From: Phallus indusiatus
Lineage: Eukaryota; Basidiomycota; Agaricomycetes; Phallales; Phallaceae
Direction of reading: 5' to 3'
Assembly (NCBI GenBank): GCA_027605045.1
Contig: JAQFWX010000006.1
Location: 310,001 to 374,000 of the forward strand
Length of the DNA stretch: 64,000 bases
Part shown: positions 1 through 12,342 of the stretch, piece after piece
Numbering within the stretch: position 1 is the stretch's first letter
How the letters are laid out: every line of letters begins with the position of its first letter
Position numbers and translations under genes: made by a program
Notes under the pieces: generated by a model
Database searches by the model: none
The model's input: the letters and a program-made list of their open reading frames with translations, nothing else
Told to the model about the DNA's origin: nothing

Positions 1-128
1 ACTGCCGCTCATACGATCTCGCCCACTCGCTTTGCTCGTCGACGTTCGAATTGAAACCTTCATAGATAGAGAGAACATACGGATTCACATAGAGAAAAAA
101 AAAAGAGGAAAAAAAAAGCAAATTAATA

Positions 129-2654
129 TTATGTTATACGACGGAACAAAGCTCTTATGCGGGATGTTTTAACAGGACTCACATCATCTCGTATCTGTTC
201 TACATCTGGGGGCGCAGGCCGTAAATATTCCGCTAAACCTCGACGTGAGGGAGATACATTAGACAGATCCATCAGATCCTCATACTCTCTGGGATCATTA
301 TAAATCGCATCGTTCCCAGGTAATCCCAAACCATTAGGCAAGGTATTATAAGGAGAAACTGGAGAATGGCCCATCATCGGAGATCTGGGCGGGATAGGAG
401 GTTGAGGTTTATTAAAGAACGAACTTCCTCCACCGCCGCCGCCGCCGAGAGGATACTGAGAAGTTTTAGGCATTTGTCCTCTGAAAGATGCAGCGCTTGC
501 ATTTCGCGATCCATATTTCGGACTTTCTGCCGTTGTACTCCCTCCTTCAGGTATCGCACTCAACGGCCTTCTATAGCCCGTTCCCTGTGAAGGATTGTAC
601 CCTTCCGTTCCAGCCATTTGTCCATTCTCATCAGGCTCGAAAAGATCAGCGGCAAGATTGGTATTGTTAAACTGGTCATTCAGATCTTGCATTGGGGAAT
701 TCCGAACAGGCATACCCATTACGGGAGACCGGGGAGACCTTCTTTGTTCTACTCGAGGCGATGATCTTCCGACTGGCGAAGAGCTTGGAAAACCGAGCTC
801 TGGACCTCCGGTTCCACCACCGAAAGATCGCTGAGATTGGTGCCAAGGCGAATTGGGTACAGGTACAGTGAAGTCCTGAGCAGGCGGTTGAGGGGGTGGA
901 TCAAGATCCGGATTTGGAACCGGGAAATTGAATGACTCAATGGGTTGCTGAGTCTGAATGGCTGGGTTGATATGAACCGGCGAAGAACCGTTAATATTAG
1001 GGTTCATATCAAGAGGTGGTCGGAAAGGAGATGACTGTGTATGTTGATGCGGGGGCAAAGTATCCAGAGGTGGCGCACTCGGACTAGGCGGATAAGGATC
1101 CACTTCATGCGGAGGCGGTAATGAGATACGTCCATTTTCCAGAACAGGAATAAAGCCGGTCGGGAGAGGAGCGATTGGAGAATGAGATGGCGTTTGAGGA
1201 CGAGGCGACGGAATTGGTCGGATAGGCGGGAGGTCTTGAGATGGTGGTACGTCGAATGATGGGTTTGGCTGTTGAGGAGGTTGCGTAAATTCGGAAGATT
1301 GAGACGGATGTACCTGCTGTTGTTGGAAAGATTGACGATTTGACTGCGAAGGTGCGGGAGATGAGGGTACGGGAACAGGCACGGCGTTGAAAGGGGTTTT
1401 TGCTCTGGGAGGAACGACGTCCGGTCTTGTCGAAGGAGCACGTACCGAGGAATGCCTCGAAGAAGGCTGAAGAGGAGTTTTTGTCGAAAATACCCGAGGA
1501 GATCTCACGGACTGATTATCATCTTCGGTACTGAACGTGTTTTGGCGAAGACCAGAAGGCCCGGGTCCAGGTGCCGGTTGAGGAACCGGCATCGAAACGC
1601 TAAGAGAACTCCTTCGATGAGATTTGCCGCTCGTTCGCGATTTAGGGCTTTGCATTGCGCTCGCTACGCGTCTGTGGCTATGGCTATGGGGTGTCATACT
1701 GCGTGGTAGATTTCTTGTCACAGGAGGATTATCGGATCGTATATCGGGAACTGGCATCGTAACTGACGTTTGTGAGGGTTGAGTTGCTGCTGTCGCTTGA
1801 CCGTTGGATCCAAACGGTCCGAAGGGAGGTCCTGTTAATGGAGGTGGACCGGCACTACCCGAAGTAACGATCGAGGCAGAGTCGTCTTCGGGTTCACTGT
1901 AATACTCGGCATCCCTCCATGTTCTTCCGGTTCCTCGAGAAAATTCTTTTCCTAGATTCCAGCCCTCTTTCCGACCATCAACGAATCCTTCCATCCGACC
2001 ACGTTCCAAAGCCTGCTTGACCTCGACTTCTTTCTGTAGTTGCCGGTATTTAGACCTCTCCTTCGCAGCTTCTTGCTCAGCCTTGTACTTTTCTTCCGCT
2101 AAATTATCCAGCTCCTTCTGTGCCTTCTGAATCTCATTCTTGGCGGCTTCGACTTGAGACTGATAAGCTCTCAATACTTCGCGATCGCGGAGGACATCGC
2201 GTTGAGTGTCGCGGGTTGCATTGAGCACTTCAAGCATGCGGGTTTCAGCTTCTCGAGCTCGTATTTCAGCATCGCTAGCTCTCTTGCTTTCACTTTGCAA
2301 CCTTTCCGCAGTCTGCTCCAAAAGCGTCCTCAACTTCAATGCTTCCCTCTCTTCTTGAAGCAACCGAGCCACATCACGAACGCCATATGCTTTAAGGTCT
2401 TTTTCTTTGTCTTTGCGTGATCGTCGTTTGTAGGTTTTGGTGGCCCTCACCCTGTTGTGCTTATGACTGTCGTCATCGGGAATATCTGTGGTAACGGTAA
2501 AGGTTGTGTTAGATAACGGTGATTCCTCAAGGATCCTGCGTAAAGCAGAACTATAATTATAGACGTCAGTAGATGTTTTTATATTGACAGCAACCACAGG
2601 GAGATGAAGAACGTACTCTTTATCAGTGTAGGGAGTGTCCTGCTCACCATTCAT
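129..2654 (-). CDS. Coiled-coil, proline-rich hypothetical protein
   Basis: I do not recognise a named family. The frame is open for most of its length. I place the start at the ATG at 2654 (MNGEQDTPY), followed by a 66-nt intron at 2551-2616 with gtacgt donor and tatag acceptor. An uninterrupted frame running further upstream, to 2768, is the alternative. After a basic patch (KTYKRRSRKDKEKD) comes a charged heptad-like region of about 150 residues, rich in Glu, Lys, Arg and Ala, that should form a coiled coil. The rest, about 600 residues, is low-complexity Pro/Ser/Gln with many SPR and PPP tracts and a poly-Gly run, ending in a basic tail (RIRALFRRIT). This layout suggests a cytosolic scaffold or cortex-associated protein, but that is inference only. 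The next gene, calmodulin, is on the other strand, so the pair is divergent. Confidence 0.7.
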   Translation of the reverse strand: MNGEQDTPYTDKEYVLHLPVVAVNIKTSTDVYNYSSALRRILEESPLSNTTFTVTTDIPDDDSHKHNRVRATKTYKRRSRKDKEKDLKAYGVRDVARLLQEEREALKLRTLLEQTAERLQSESKRASDAEIRAREAETRMLEVLNATRDTQRDVLRDREVLRAYQSQVEAAKNEIQKAQKELDNLAEEKYKAEQEAAKERSKYRQLQKEVEVKQALERGRMEGFVDGRKEGWNLGKEFSRGTGRTWRDAEYYSEPEDDSASIVTSGSAGPPPLTGPPFGPFGSNGQATAATQPSQTSVTMPVPDIRSDNPPVTRNLPRSMTPHSHSHRRVASAMQSPKSRTSGKSHRRSSLSVSMPVPQPAPGPGPSGLRQNTFSTEDDNQSVRSPRVFSTKTPLQPSSRHSSVRAPSTRPDVVPPRAKTPFNAVPVPVPSSPAPSQSNRQSFQQQQVHPSQSSEFTQPPQQPNPSFDVPPSQDLPPIRPIPSPRPQTPSHSPIAPLPTGFIPVLENGRISLPPPHEVDPYPPSPSAPPLDTLPPHQHTQSSPFRPPLDMNPNINGSSPVHINPAIQTQQPIESFNFPVPNPDLDPPPQPPAQDFTVPVPNSPWHQSQRSFGGGTGGPELGFPSSSPVGRSSPRVEQRRSPRSPVMGMPVRNSPMQDLNDQFNNTNLAADLFEPDENGQMAGTEGYNPSQGTGYRRPLSAIPEGGSTTAESPKYGSRNASAASFRGQMPKTSQYPLGGGGGGGSSFFNKPQPPIPPRSPMMGHSPVSPYNTLPNGLGLPGNDAIYNDPREYEDLMDLSNVSPSRRGLAEYLRPAPPDVEQIRDDVSPVKTSRIRALFRRIT

Positions 2655-3750
2655 GAGAAAAGTCTGAGAGATAGATTGCAGGATGGTGAAAGGCAGATTC
2701 GTAACGAAGGGTAGAGGGTGAAGATAGGGCTTACCAAATTTATGATAAATATAAAACAAGTATTTCACGAAAGGAATCCCGGACTGTGACGTGGATAATG
2801 ATCAGGGGAAACCACACACTTTCCAGAAATGTAAAGAAACACGAGGTGGAACCGTGCCCGCAGAAATATCGCTGAAGAGAATAATATTTATACAGTTGAA
2901 TAAATGGCCGGATATGAAGAAGTAGTTTTCAGAAGCAACCTTTGTACTTTGAAAGAAAGATGAACGTATGGGTTATAATTTTTTCTTTTGTTGCGTTTAT
3001 GCAATCATGCTTTGTTTGGTTTGGATGAGCCTCGAGGCTCGCCGAACAATAGTGTGTAAAGTCACGTGCCTGTCACAGTTGTTCAATCTCACTTTGTCAC
3101 CGGCACCGAGATGGTGTTTTGTCCACACACTAGTAAGTATATGTATGTAAGTAAACAGCGTGTGTGTAATAAATGCCATATAAATTAACTGCGGGGAATT
3201 GCTGAAGTTTCTACGTTCCTGAACCAATTAATTCTCAGCCGAAACAACTCTTCAGCTGCCTGTACACACTCTCGTGGCAAGCCCTCTTCGGATGAATCCG
3301 ATGGCCAGCCCTTTGGCAACGTAAATCTCGACCAACAAGGCATTAGCCAAAGGAAAACGTGTCAACCTTAAAAAACTACATCGATGTGTGGCTGAACACC
3401 TCTAGATTTCTATCTTTAGAAGGCAACATGTACATCCAATTGGTCCTGTTGCATGTGATATTCGTGTTTTTTGTACACTTGACTTTGAATCCGTCCGAAA
3501 TAATTGTTCACAAAGCTTTCCGTTGTAATTATTAGTGAATTCGCCTCGTTTCGTTTTACTTTCCGTACCGTGTTTGTGCTCAATGTCGCTTACCTAATAA
3601 TTGATTCACGGCGATGTCCGAAAAGGTTTGGAGCAACACATCATCACTCTTATCAATCAACCAACCAGCCAGTCAACAAATTCAACAAGCACATTCTTTG
3701 TCCTGCCTATCCCTTCACTTTTGCTTCGACCTACCTAGTTTATTCTCATT
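2655..3750. other. Divergent intergenic region, coiled-coil gene / calmodulin
   Basis: About 1.1 kb between two divergently transcribed genes. It must hold both promoters and the calmodulin 5' leader, which is pyrimidine-rich and includes CAATCAACCAACCAGCCAG-like sequence near 3654. No convincing reading frame, repeat or RNA gene was seen. Confidence 0.5.
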
Positions 3751-4659
<909 letters not shown>

Positions 4660-5056
4660 GTGTGCAGCGAAACCAAATTTTGCTAGAGGGTTGTACTGTC
4701 CGGGATATTCCCATGTTAATGGCGTGTCGATAAATACTATTTACCAATCTTATATGTGACAAGTAACTTCAATAAAGTTCAAAGTGTATTCTTCAGCTTC
4801 AGGCTTTGTTTGTCTAAAAGATACCAGTGCCAACATTTGCCAACATTCACAGACATCATTCCGAATTCGCGAGATGTTCGGCGATATCCGGCTCCGGTCT
4901 ATCGATCGTGCCGGCGGCCTGCCAAACTCTGAATAACAAAGACAATGCTCCTAAATTTAAGAGATCAGTCAGTTCCGTGTCACGATAACAACACACATCT
5001 TTAGCACAGTTTCTTTTTCTTCTTCTACTACTACTGCAAGAACTTTTAATTTCACA

Positions 5057-5981
5057 ATGGATAACCTCAGTCTGGTACGTTGGTTCTTGAGCACATGATC
5101 CAGAGCTTGACTCATATGCATCCTTGCCATTCAGACCCAAGGTACAGTAGTCGTTTACGTCACATATGCAACAGTACGCCACCTGACATAAAAACAAAGA
5201 ACAAATTGCAGGTAATACGGGATTTGCCTCGTTATGTTTTTGCCATCGTGACGTTAATAATATCATTCAGAATACAGAGAAACGTTCGCTCTATTTGACA
5301 AGGGTAAATCTACTATGGTGTGGCGGCTAGGTATACATCGTTGAAAGAAATATTTGGCATGGCTTAGATGGGAACGGTACCATATCCCTTGAAGAGCTCA
5401 GACTTATGATGAGCAATTTGGGACTGACGCCTTCTCAAGAAGAACTGGAAGACATGATCAGCGAAGTCGACAAAGACCGAAACGGACTAATTGAGTTCCA
5501 GGAATTCATGGTCATGATGTCTAGGTCAGTCAAAAGACGATTCTTCTTAGCTTGTTTTTCTTTTCTTTTCTTATGCGAGATGTATACAACAGACAAATCA
5601 AGGACACCGATGTAGATGAAGAACTAAGACAAGCTTTCAAGGCTTTTGATCAAGACGGAAATGGAACTATCAGCGCGATTGAATTGAAAAATGTCATGCT
5701 CAAACTCGGTATGCAATCCCGGACTCAATGATTCATTCTTTCTGACCATTTTATTGTTACAGGAGAGAAGCTCTCTGATGCAGAAATCAGGATGATGATA
5801 CAGGAGGCAGATACAGACGGCGATGGCCAGATCGACTACAAGGGTATGCGATAGTTTATATATATGGATTTTCTTGTGTCTGATAGGTGTTTAATATAGA
5901 ATTTATAACCGTAAGTGTCTTCGTTTCCTTAATTATTGTGACCCCTTTTGATGGTAGCTCCAACAGATGATGAAGAAATGA
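5057..5981 (+). CDS. Divergent calmodulin-like protein (tandem paralogue)
   Basis: Second four-EF-hand protein of exactly 149 aa, in tandem behind calmodulin. Exons: 5057-5074, 5135-5141, 5200-5211, 5271-5303, 5368-5524, 5593-5708, 5763-5843, 5900-5910 and 5967-5981. Exon lengths 7, 12, 33, 157 and 11 are identical to calmodulin. The 197-nt calmodulin exon is here split into 116+81 nt by one extra intron (5709-5762) at a Leu-Gly codon. The N-terminus is MDNLSLTQEQIAEY. All four loops keep Ca2+ ligands ([48 protein letters not shown]), so it should bind Ca2+. Linkers and helices differ widely from calmodulin, and it ends in MMKK. It is likely a tandem duplicate that has diverged towards different targets. 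It could also be called a caltractin-like protein, but length and intron pattern favour calmodulin. Confidence 0.88.
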
Positions 5982-6223
5982 AAGAAGAGAATGGGGTTCC
6001 GAGGATCGGATGTATGATTTTTTTCGTGGTTTGTTTGTTGTTGACTCTTTGAATTGTTACATATCAATCGCGTGAATTGAAATAATAGAATGCTTAATCT
6101 ATGGACTGCGTTTAGTAAACAAGACTATTATTACAACTGGTAACAAGCGAAAGCAGAGGATCCAAGTAGATTATCACAAATATCAGCCGAGAAAAAGGTA
6201 GTTCCATTCTATACATTGTTCGT

Positions 6224-6990
6224 TCATTTTACGATAGGATTCACACCCCTGAGGGCAAGATAAGATTTCTGAGTATCAGGGCTCTATAAATTATAAGATC
6301 CCCTTGGAAATTCCAGAAGAAATAAGCAAACACACAAGTGTTTTGATGAGTTCATATACACTCTTATCATGATACCGCAGTTTCGAAACTGGATCGGTAT
6401 ACGGAGCCTTGTTACGGATCAGACGCAATAGCTGACACTTTGACAAGAACAATACTTGCCTCTAAACCAGTTATATCGCAATAACGCTTTTGAGGCAAAA
6501 CAGATGGAGGAGCTTCAATCGAGGTGTCTGCAAACGTATAAGGCCACAAAGTCAATATACGCCAAGAGGCCCTACATACAAGTAGGCATCTCTTCATCAT
6601 CATACGACGCCGTCTGACCATCCACCTCCATATTCGTATTCGCCTCCTTCTGTTTCTCGCGTTCTTGTTTCGTCTTTTCGCGTTCGGCTGCTAACACCGA
6701 TTTCAAGTTTTTGGTCCGACGAGCAGCCGGTCTCACGTAATTAGGGTTCTTGAACGGTCTTGGGGTATGAAGATAGGATAGAGATTCTCCGAGTGTCTAG
6801 TGAATTTGAGGGTTTGCCCTTGGTCTTTTTTGTTACTACATCCGTCGCCAGAAGCACATACTGGTGTTTGCGCGGGTACTGGCTCTTCGTTGGGAACAGC
6901 CTGGGCTGAAGGCGCCGCCCTTTTCTTTCCTTTAGGTGGCCTAAATACATCAACAATCCCTAATAACTTCTCAGAAAAGATTCGGTACAT
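6224..6990 (-). CDS. IES6: INO80 complex subunit Ies6 homologue (YL1 C-terminal domain)
   Basis: Ies6/INO80C is a nuclear subunit of the INO80 chromatin-remodelling complex and works with Arp5. Five exons give 181 aa: 6862-6990, 6580-6796, 6460-6527, 6336-6407 and 6224-6283. The first half is basic and Ala/Pro rich (RPPKGKKRAAPSAQAVPNEE). The family core follows: RPFKNPNYVRP, then RRTKNLKSVLAAERE, then IEAPPSVLPQKRYCDITGLE, then APYTDPVSKLRYHD, and a C-terminal YLALRGVNPIVK. These match the family pattern of FKNP, KxLKxILAAE, APPS, KYxDxxG, YTDPxxKLRF and YLALR in order. The intron at 6408-6459 has a GC donor (GAG|gcaagt). The start at 6990 is the first in-frame ATG; a short upstream exon is possible because a good acceptor (gtatttag) lies just inside. 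ULA1 starts divergently 115 bp away. Confidence 0.88.
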
Positions 6991-7104
6991 ACATTACACG
7001 ATTGTGTGAGCGCAATTAGTAGCGAGTGCAACCTACGACTTTAGACGCCCGACTCGCTTTTCCCTTTGAGCTTGCTGAAAGTTTCTTTTTTCTTTGCAAA
7101 GTAC
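6991..7104. promoter_or_regulatory. Bidirectional promoter IES6 / ULA1
   Basis: Only about 114 bp separate the ATG codons of two divergent genes, so both promoters must overlap here. No TATA box is evident; a pyrimidine-rich stretch (gtttcttttttctttgc) precedes the ULA1 start. Confidence 0.5.
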
Positions 7105-9145
7105 ATGGCCCCTAATCCAACTCAAGATTCACAAGATATCGAAAGTGCCACAGCCGCCATCTTGCCATCACCGTGAGCTGATAATTACTTTTGTCCTGAA
7201 TCAAAACAAAGATGGTCAATTTCCAACCTGTTGACCACAGAGTTCAGCCGGACAAAAAGACTAGGCGGTATGATCGTCAGTTAAGGTGTGTTTCAGCTGT
7301 TCCAAGATATATGGATGAATTACGATTTAAAATGTGTAAGATTATGGGCCGCCTCAGGTCAAAATGCTCTTGAATCTTCTCGGATCCTTGTCATATCAGC
7401 TTCAGCGACTTCAACATCTATTCTCAAAAATCTCGTTCTACCTGGTATTGGCCACTTTACGATTCTCGATCCTGGTTTAGCGACATTTGAGGACGTCGGA
7501 AATAATTTCTTTCTAGAGGGTCTGGATAGCCTAAACAAGCCTCGAGCTGAAGAAGCCGTCCGACTGTTGTGCGAGCTGAATGATAGTGTCGAGGGTAAAG
7601 CAAACTTATCAGTATGTGGATGTTCACTTTCCCCGTGGAATATTGGACTGATGTATCTTAAAACAGAGTCTAGAGGTGATTTTAGAAAAAGATTCGGCTT
7701 ATTTGACGTCTTTCACATTGATTATTGCTCACAACCTTAAACTACCTTTGCTCACGAAACTATCGACATTCTTATGGTCTCAAAAGCACGGTCCTGCTCT
7801 CATGACTGTAAACAGTGCCGGATTCCTTGCTGAATTTTTCATCCAATTCCACGAACACACAGGTAAGCTATCCAATCCGAAGCTTGTATTCTCCGTCACT
7901 GTTCTCATATACCATGGTTTTTCCACTTTTATAGTGATCGATTCTCACACAGAAACTGCACCTTCTTTACGAATAGACAAGCCATTTGAAGGGTTATACG
8001 ACTACGCTACATCATTAGACTTTGAATCACTTGACGATATGGAACATGGACATATACCCTATGTCGCCATCCTAGTCCGCGCTATGGACAACTGGAAGAA
8101 AAAAGTATGTATATTCTGTTAACCTATTCTCAAATGCGACAAAAACTTAGCTACTTTAGCATGGCGGTCCTCCTAAAACCTACGCAGAGCGGAAACAGTT
8201 CAAGGAGTCCATCGAAGCGATGAGACGGAAAATAGACGAAGAGAACTTTGACGAAGCTTTTGCACAAGCGTATCGAACTTGGACAGAGACAGCCGTTCCA
8301 TCCGACATCTCAGCACTCTTCAACGACGAAGCCCTTCAACAGCCTCTCACTTCGCTATCACCCCACTCAGCAGTGTTTTTCCATCTTGTAGCAGCTTTGA
8401 AAAAGTTTACTGCTGAACCACCGCATACGTTACCGCTATCGTCCACGCTACCGGACATGAAAGCTGATACTAATGGGTATATACATCTTCAGACGCTGTA
8501 TAAGCAACAAGCGGAAGCGGAGAAAGCGCGGTTTAAAAGTCTTATTGGACAGGAGTTGGCTATTGACGACGACACAATAGATGGGTTTGTGAAAAATGTA
8601 CATGGCCTGAGATTATTGCGAGGTAAGCCTTTTGGAGCACTCGACAAGGATCAAACAGCTTTAGGTAAGTTGACCAATGAGTTTTTTGCCCGTCTCGCTT
8701 ATGATTGAACATTCTTTCAGCATCCGCATTGCTTGGAGCACCGAGAGAAGTCGCAACGCATTTGGCGATGTCAGCTCTATCCGTTGTATTAGCGCAAGGT
8801 TCTCCGAAGGACATAACGGTAGAACGGCTCAGGTCGCAAGTGGATTTGATCACCGGTCCTTTGAAGTGGCCGGAAGAAGCAGAGCAAAGTCTGAAGGCTG
8901 CCCTGGGCGAGCTGTACGTCCCGCTGTTGCTGTTGTTGTTTCCTCGCTTCGCTTTATAACGGGCTTCTTTCTTTTCTCTACAGCGCTCGTGCTCCGACGG
9001 CGGAATTACCGAACACAGCTGCCTTTTTGGGCGGTCTCGTCGCTCAAGAGGCCATCAAACTCATCACACGACAATACGTCCCTGTCAAAGGATACTGTGT
9101 CATCGATTTAATTGGAAGTTGGACCGGTATTATTGATGTTTGAAG
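7105..9145 (+). CDS. ULA1: NEDD8-activating enzyme E1 regulatory subunit
   Basis: Pairs with Uba3 to form the E1 that adenylates NEDD8/Rub1 and starts cullin neddylation. The start MAPNPTQDSQDIES is followed by introns, then RRYDRQLR-LWAASGQNALESS, the hallmark N-terminus of the adenylating fold in this subunit (LWG.GQ..LE). Next come ILVISASATST and VLPGIGHFTILD, then FFLEGLDSLNKPRAE. The middle has LIIAHNLKLPLLTKLS and the insertion region HIPYVAILVRAMDNW. The C-terminus reads AAFLGGLVAQEAIKLITRQY, then GYCVIDLIGSW, as expected for APPBP1-type proteins. The catalytic Cys domain of UBA3 is absent, as usual. About nine exons, with a total near 530 aa. The glycine-rich motif is weak here (ISASATST in place of GxGxxG), which is typical of this non-catalytic subunit. 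Confidence 0.9.
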
Positions 9146-11162
9146 CCAAAAAATAAAACAAATCTCAGTATCGTTATGATTCATACTAAATGTCATGATA
9201 AACGCGCTTTTTCATCTCCTTTTTCTTTTTAGTTTATTTCAGTGTATCAATTGCATGAGTAGGAAGAGTCAATAAATGATGTACATTCAACTAATTTAAT
9301 ATTCAACAGTTACTACAATGACAGCTATATGCCAAATACTACCTAGCGCGTTAGCGGGGAATCTCCATTTACGTAAAGGCCGATGACCCATGGCATAACG
9401 GATCGTCATATTGCATCAGCTTTCACCTGATTTCAAGAATCATTATGGGTAACGCACTGTTGCTAATTTATCGTCTATCTACAGGTCAATCTTTCGCCTA
9501 AACGTAATGGCACTATTTGACAGCGAGAGCTTGCCAAGTCCAACTCGATGGTAATACCTCATTGTGTTTTAAAGGTTCTAATCAGTTCGCCATTCAAGTT
9601 GAAACTTGCAAATTCAACCTTAAACCACCCTGAAAGTAGTAACAATGGGTGTCAAATTTCCGTGTAAGAAAGGACGACTTTATCAAGGAATAACTATTCG
9701 GAAGGCGATGCAGATCTACCACTAGCACCTGGGTAACACGATATTAAATTACCTGCAACAATGATTCCGATTCATTAATGATCTTCAGGTAATGAAAACG
9801 CTAGAAGTATTGATACCCTGTCTTCTCTTGGCTTTTCTTTTAACAAAAGCTATCTGATTTCTCTCCTTCGGGTTTCTGAGGTAAGATCGTCGTTAGCAAC
9901 CTGGCAGTGCAATATGGAAGTGACGAAGACATCAACTTTTTGAATGTCTTCAGAAGTCCATCACTTGAACTTGATCCTAGAAATCTCACGTTCTTTAATC
10001 TATTCGGGATTTCGGGATATACTAATATGTGCTATTGAGGTACAGAGTAATACCTAATAATGCTGAAACGTGCTTTTTTGTCCCAAATAATAGTTGGCTT
10101 TCAGGGTTCTCTTGACGTTCCTCGGTTCCATGACGCATTTTTAGGTCGACCACTGGCAGTATAATAAGGTTTGTTGAACACGCCATGGCACTTGGCGCTG
10201 AAATAGCTCTCCATATCTTTGTTTGGTTATGTCTTTACTATTCCCCTTTTTGCGAGCTTCTTTGGCTCGTTCAAAACTTGATGAAATGTTGTCATCCTTG
10301 ATGGTGAACCCGTCTTTCATTATTTTCATATATGAAGTCTTTCGTGCCGTTGTCTTTGTTTGAATTGATACCTTGGATTTTAATCTGAAATAACGCGGTT
10401 GAACGGATAGTCTTGACTTCTTGAAATCAGAATGAAGAAGAAATTAATCTCGATTCTATCTTCCCTTCTCACAATTGATTCACAATCAAAGAGGTTAGAC
10501 ATAACACGGGTAACTTAGTAATATGTACATAACTGTAACTTGTTTCACCCAAAATTCACAAACAAAGTATGTCCCAAATATGTCCGGATTTCCGGTGAAG
10601 CTGTGCGAGTATATGCTGATTGCGCTACCTCTGTGATGTAACATGACCTGCCGCCTGTATGATAACTTAAATTTTGCATTGTTAGTAAAGCGCTCTTGGA
10701 AGCTGGCGCGACTAATTTAAGATGACGCAAGTTCGAGGCCACACCGGCCTCACCGTTAATGTGCGATGTAGTGAATTGATCGAAGTGAAAGAAGAAGAGA
10801 AGTGATCTGAAATTTCTTCGTGGGTGAAAGCACAGGCTGTGTTCTTCCTTTCCCTTAATTCCCTGCCACGCTTCTCTTCTCTGAAGCACCCCGTGCCGCT
10901 CTTTGATCGACCAAAGCATTCCTCTTTTAAAGAGAATTTGATTTGAAACATATCATTATATATTTTAGTATTCTAGAGAACGATTATTTTCCAAGAAAGT
11001 ACACCACAACATTATTAAAAACAGTCGGTTCCTAATTAGTTAAGATCCAGGTTACAAATTCAGGTTAAAACAGAGACTCAGAAAAATTACAGACAAGAAG
11101 AAAATAATAGACCGCCGAAGGGGATTGTACTTTTAAGATAGATATTGAATGAGCGGATTTGA
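9146..11162. other. Intergenic region, nothing recognised
   Basis: Two kilobases between the convergent 3' ends of ULA1 and the forkhead gene. It is AT-rich with stops in all frames. Short open stretches (for example the minus strand at 10141-10329 and 10545-10919) show no family signature or splice logic. No repeat or RNA gene was identified. Confidence 0.4.
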
Positions 11163-12333
11163 TCAAATGTTATCATGTGTCTCTTCATCAGAATCCTCAT
11201 CCTCAACCCGGGTATCCCTATAAGTGGCGTGTGAGGTTTGCTGAAGAACATTGGTCGACAGCTGGGAATGAACCTGGTGGGACCGACTGCCAGATCGGCC
11301 TAGTTCAAGTATACCCAAGCTGTGTATGCCGGGTAAATGTCCTCCACGCGCGGAGGAACCAGCTAAGCCGGCTGTAGCCCCTGCCGGGTGCTGCGGGTAT
11401 GCACTGGAAGTAGAGGCACTGGCGACTGGAATGTAATATCCCCTCGCGTGTTCACCGTGCTGTTGATTGGCTGGATTTTGACTAGCGTAGATATTCTCAA
11501 GGTCCTCGAGATCCTGGGCTTCGGACGTAGGAAACATTGTCGTCATCCCTGTCCACGGTTCTTGTTCCCTCCTTCGTCTCGATGTGGGAATACCTTGAGA
11601 CCTTGTGCGACTGGAGCCAACACCAGCTTGCGCTGGACGTCTTGAACGCCCCTGAGTAGGCGTGACATCCGGATATTCCGCGTTTTGAGCCAATTTCCAC
11701 CAGTTTCCCTGAAACATTGTAGATGAGTTTACAGCTGTAAGGGAAATGAAGGTTTTGAGAGCCATACCGAATCATCCGAAGTTCTGCCAGGACGATGAAC
11801 TATTTGAAAACTGGGATCCGTAGATAATGTATGTCTGATGGTATTCTATTGCAGTAGGACGGGTTTAATTACGATGAGAACTGGGGGGGAAAAGGATGGA
11901 AGGGGCAATGTTATAACTTACACACCAGCCAATATCCTCACGCATGGAGTAATACGCAAACCGTCTGCACATGGCGATACGAATCTCGCGAAGCGTTAAC
12001 CTACGGTGAGGAGAGCCAAGAATAGCGCATTTAATTATGACAGCCAGGGTGTGAGGAGGAGGGTTGGTGCCTTCGTCCGTCAAGTTGTTCAAACCCAATA
12101 CAGGTGTAAAGGGACTATGTCCTAGTCTTCCTAATTGTTTGGATATTAAACAGGTGTATGTAGATACAGATGAAAAAGAACCGCTTACTCTCTATTTCGT
12201 CAAATTCTTCTTGATGCTGTCTTACAGGATAGAACAGGCGATTGAGGACGGGTCGGTTGTTGAACATTACCGGCTGAAAAAGTTCGTGATCGTCGAGCTC
12301 GTGAGGTGAGTGACTTTGTTGGCGGCCGGTCAT
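11163..12333 (-). CDS. Small forkhead-domain protein
   Basis: Probable nuclear winged-helix DNA-binding protein. Four exons (12189-12333, 11922-12130, 11768-11845, 11163-11708) give 325 aa from the ATG at 12333; an ATG three codons upstream (12342) is in frame. The forkhead domain spans about residues 75-160: PPPHTLAVIIKCAILGS, then RRLTLREIRIAMCRRFAYY, then EDIGWC, then NTIRHTLSTDPSFQIVHR, and finally GNWWKLAQN. This follows the family order KPPYSYAxLI, LTLxxIYxWI, GWxNSIRHNLS, F, and GxxWxL. The third-helix core reads TIRHTLS in place of SIRHNLS, replacing an Asn that usually contacts DNA. The remainder is disordered, with Arg/Ser-rich stretches and an acidic tail (VEDEDSDEETHDNI). The altered helix may change specificity or weaken binding. 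Confidence 0.8.
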
Positions 12334-12342
12334 TATAAACAA

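Noticed and set aside
1004..1441. 145-codon frame inside the proline-rich gene
   Set aside because: Same-strand shadow frame of a repetitive Pro/Ser-coding region; its residue mix (Leu/Arg/Ser/His) is what a frame-shifted Pro-rich sequence gives.
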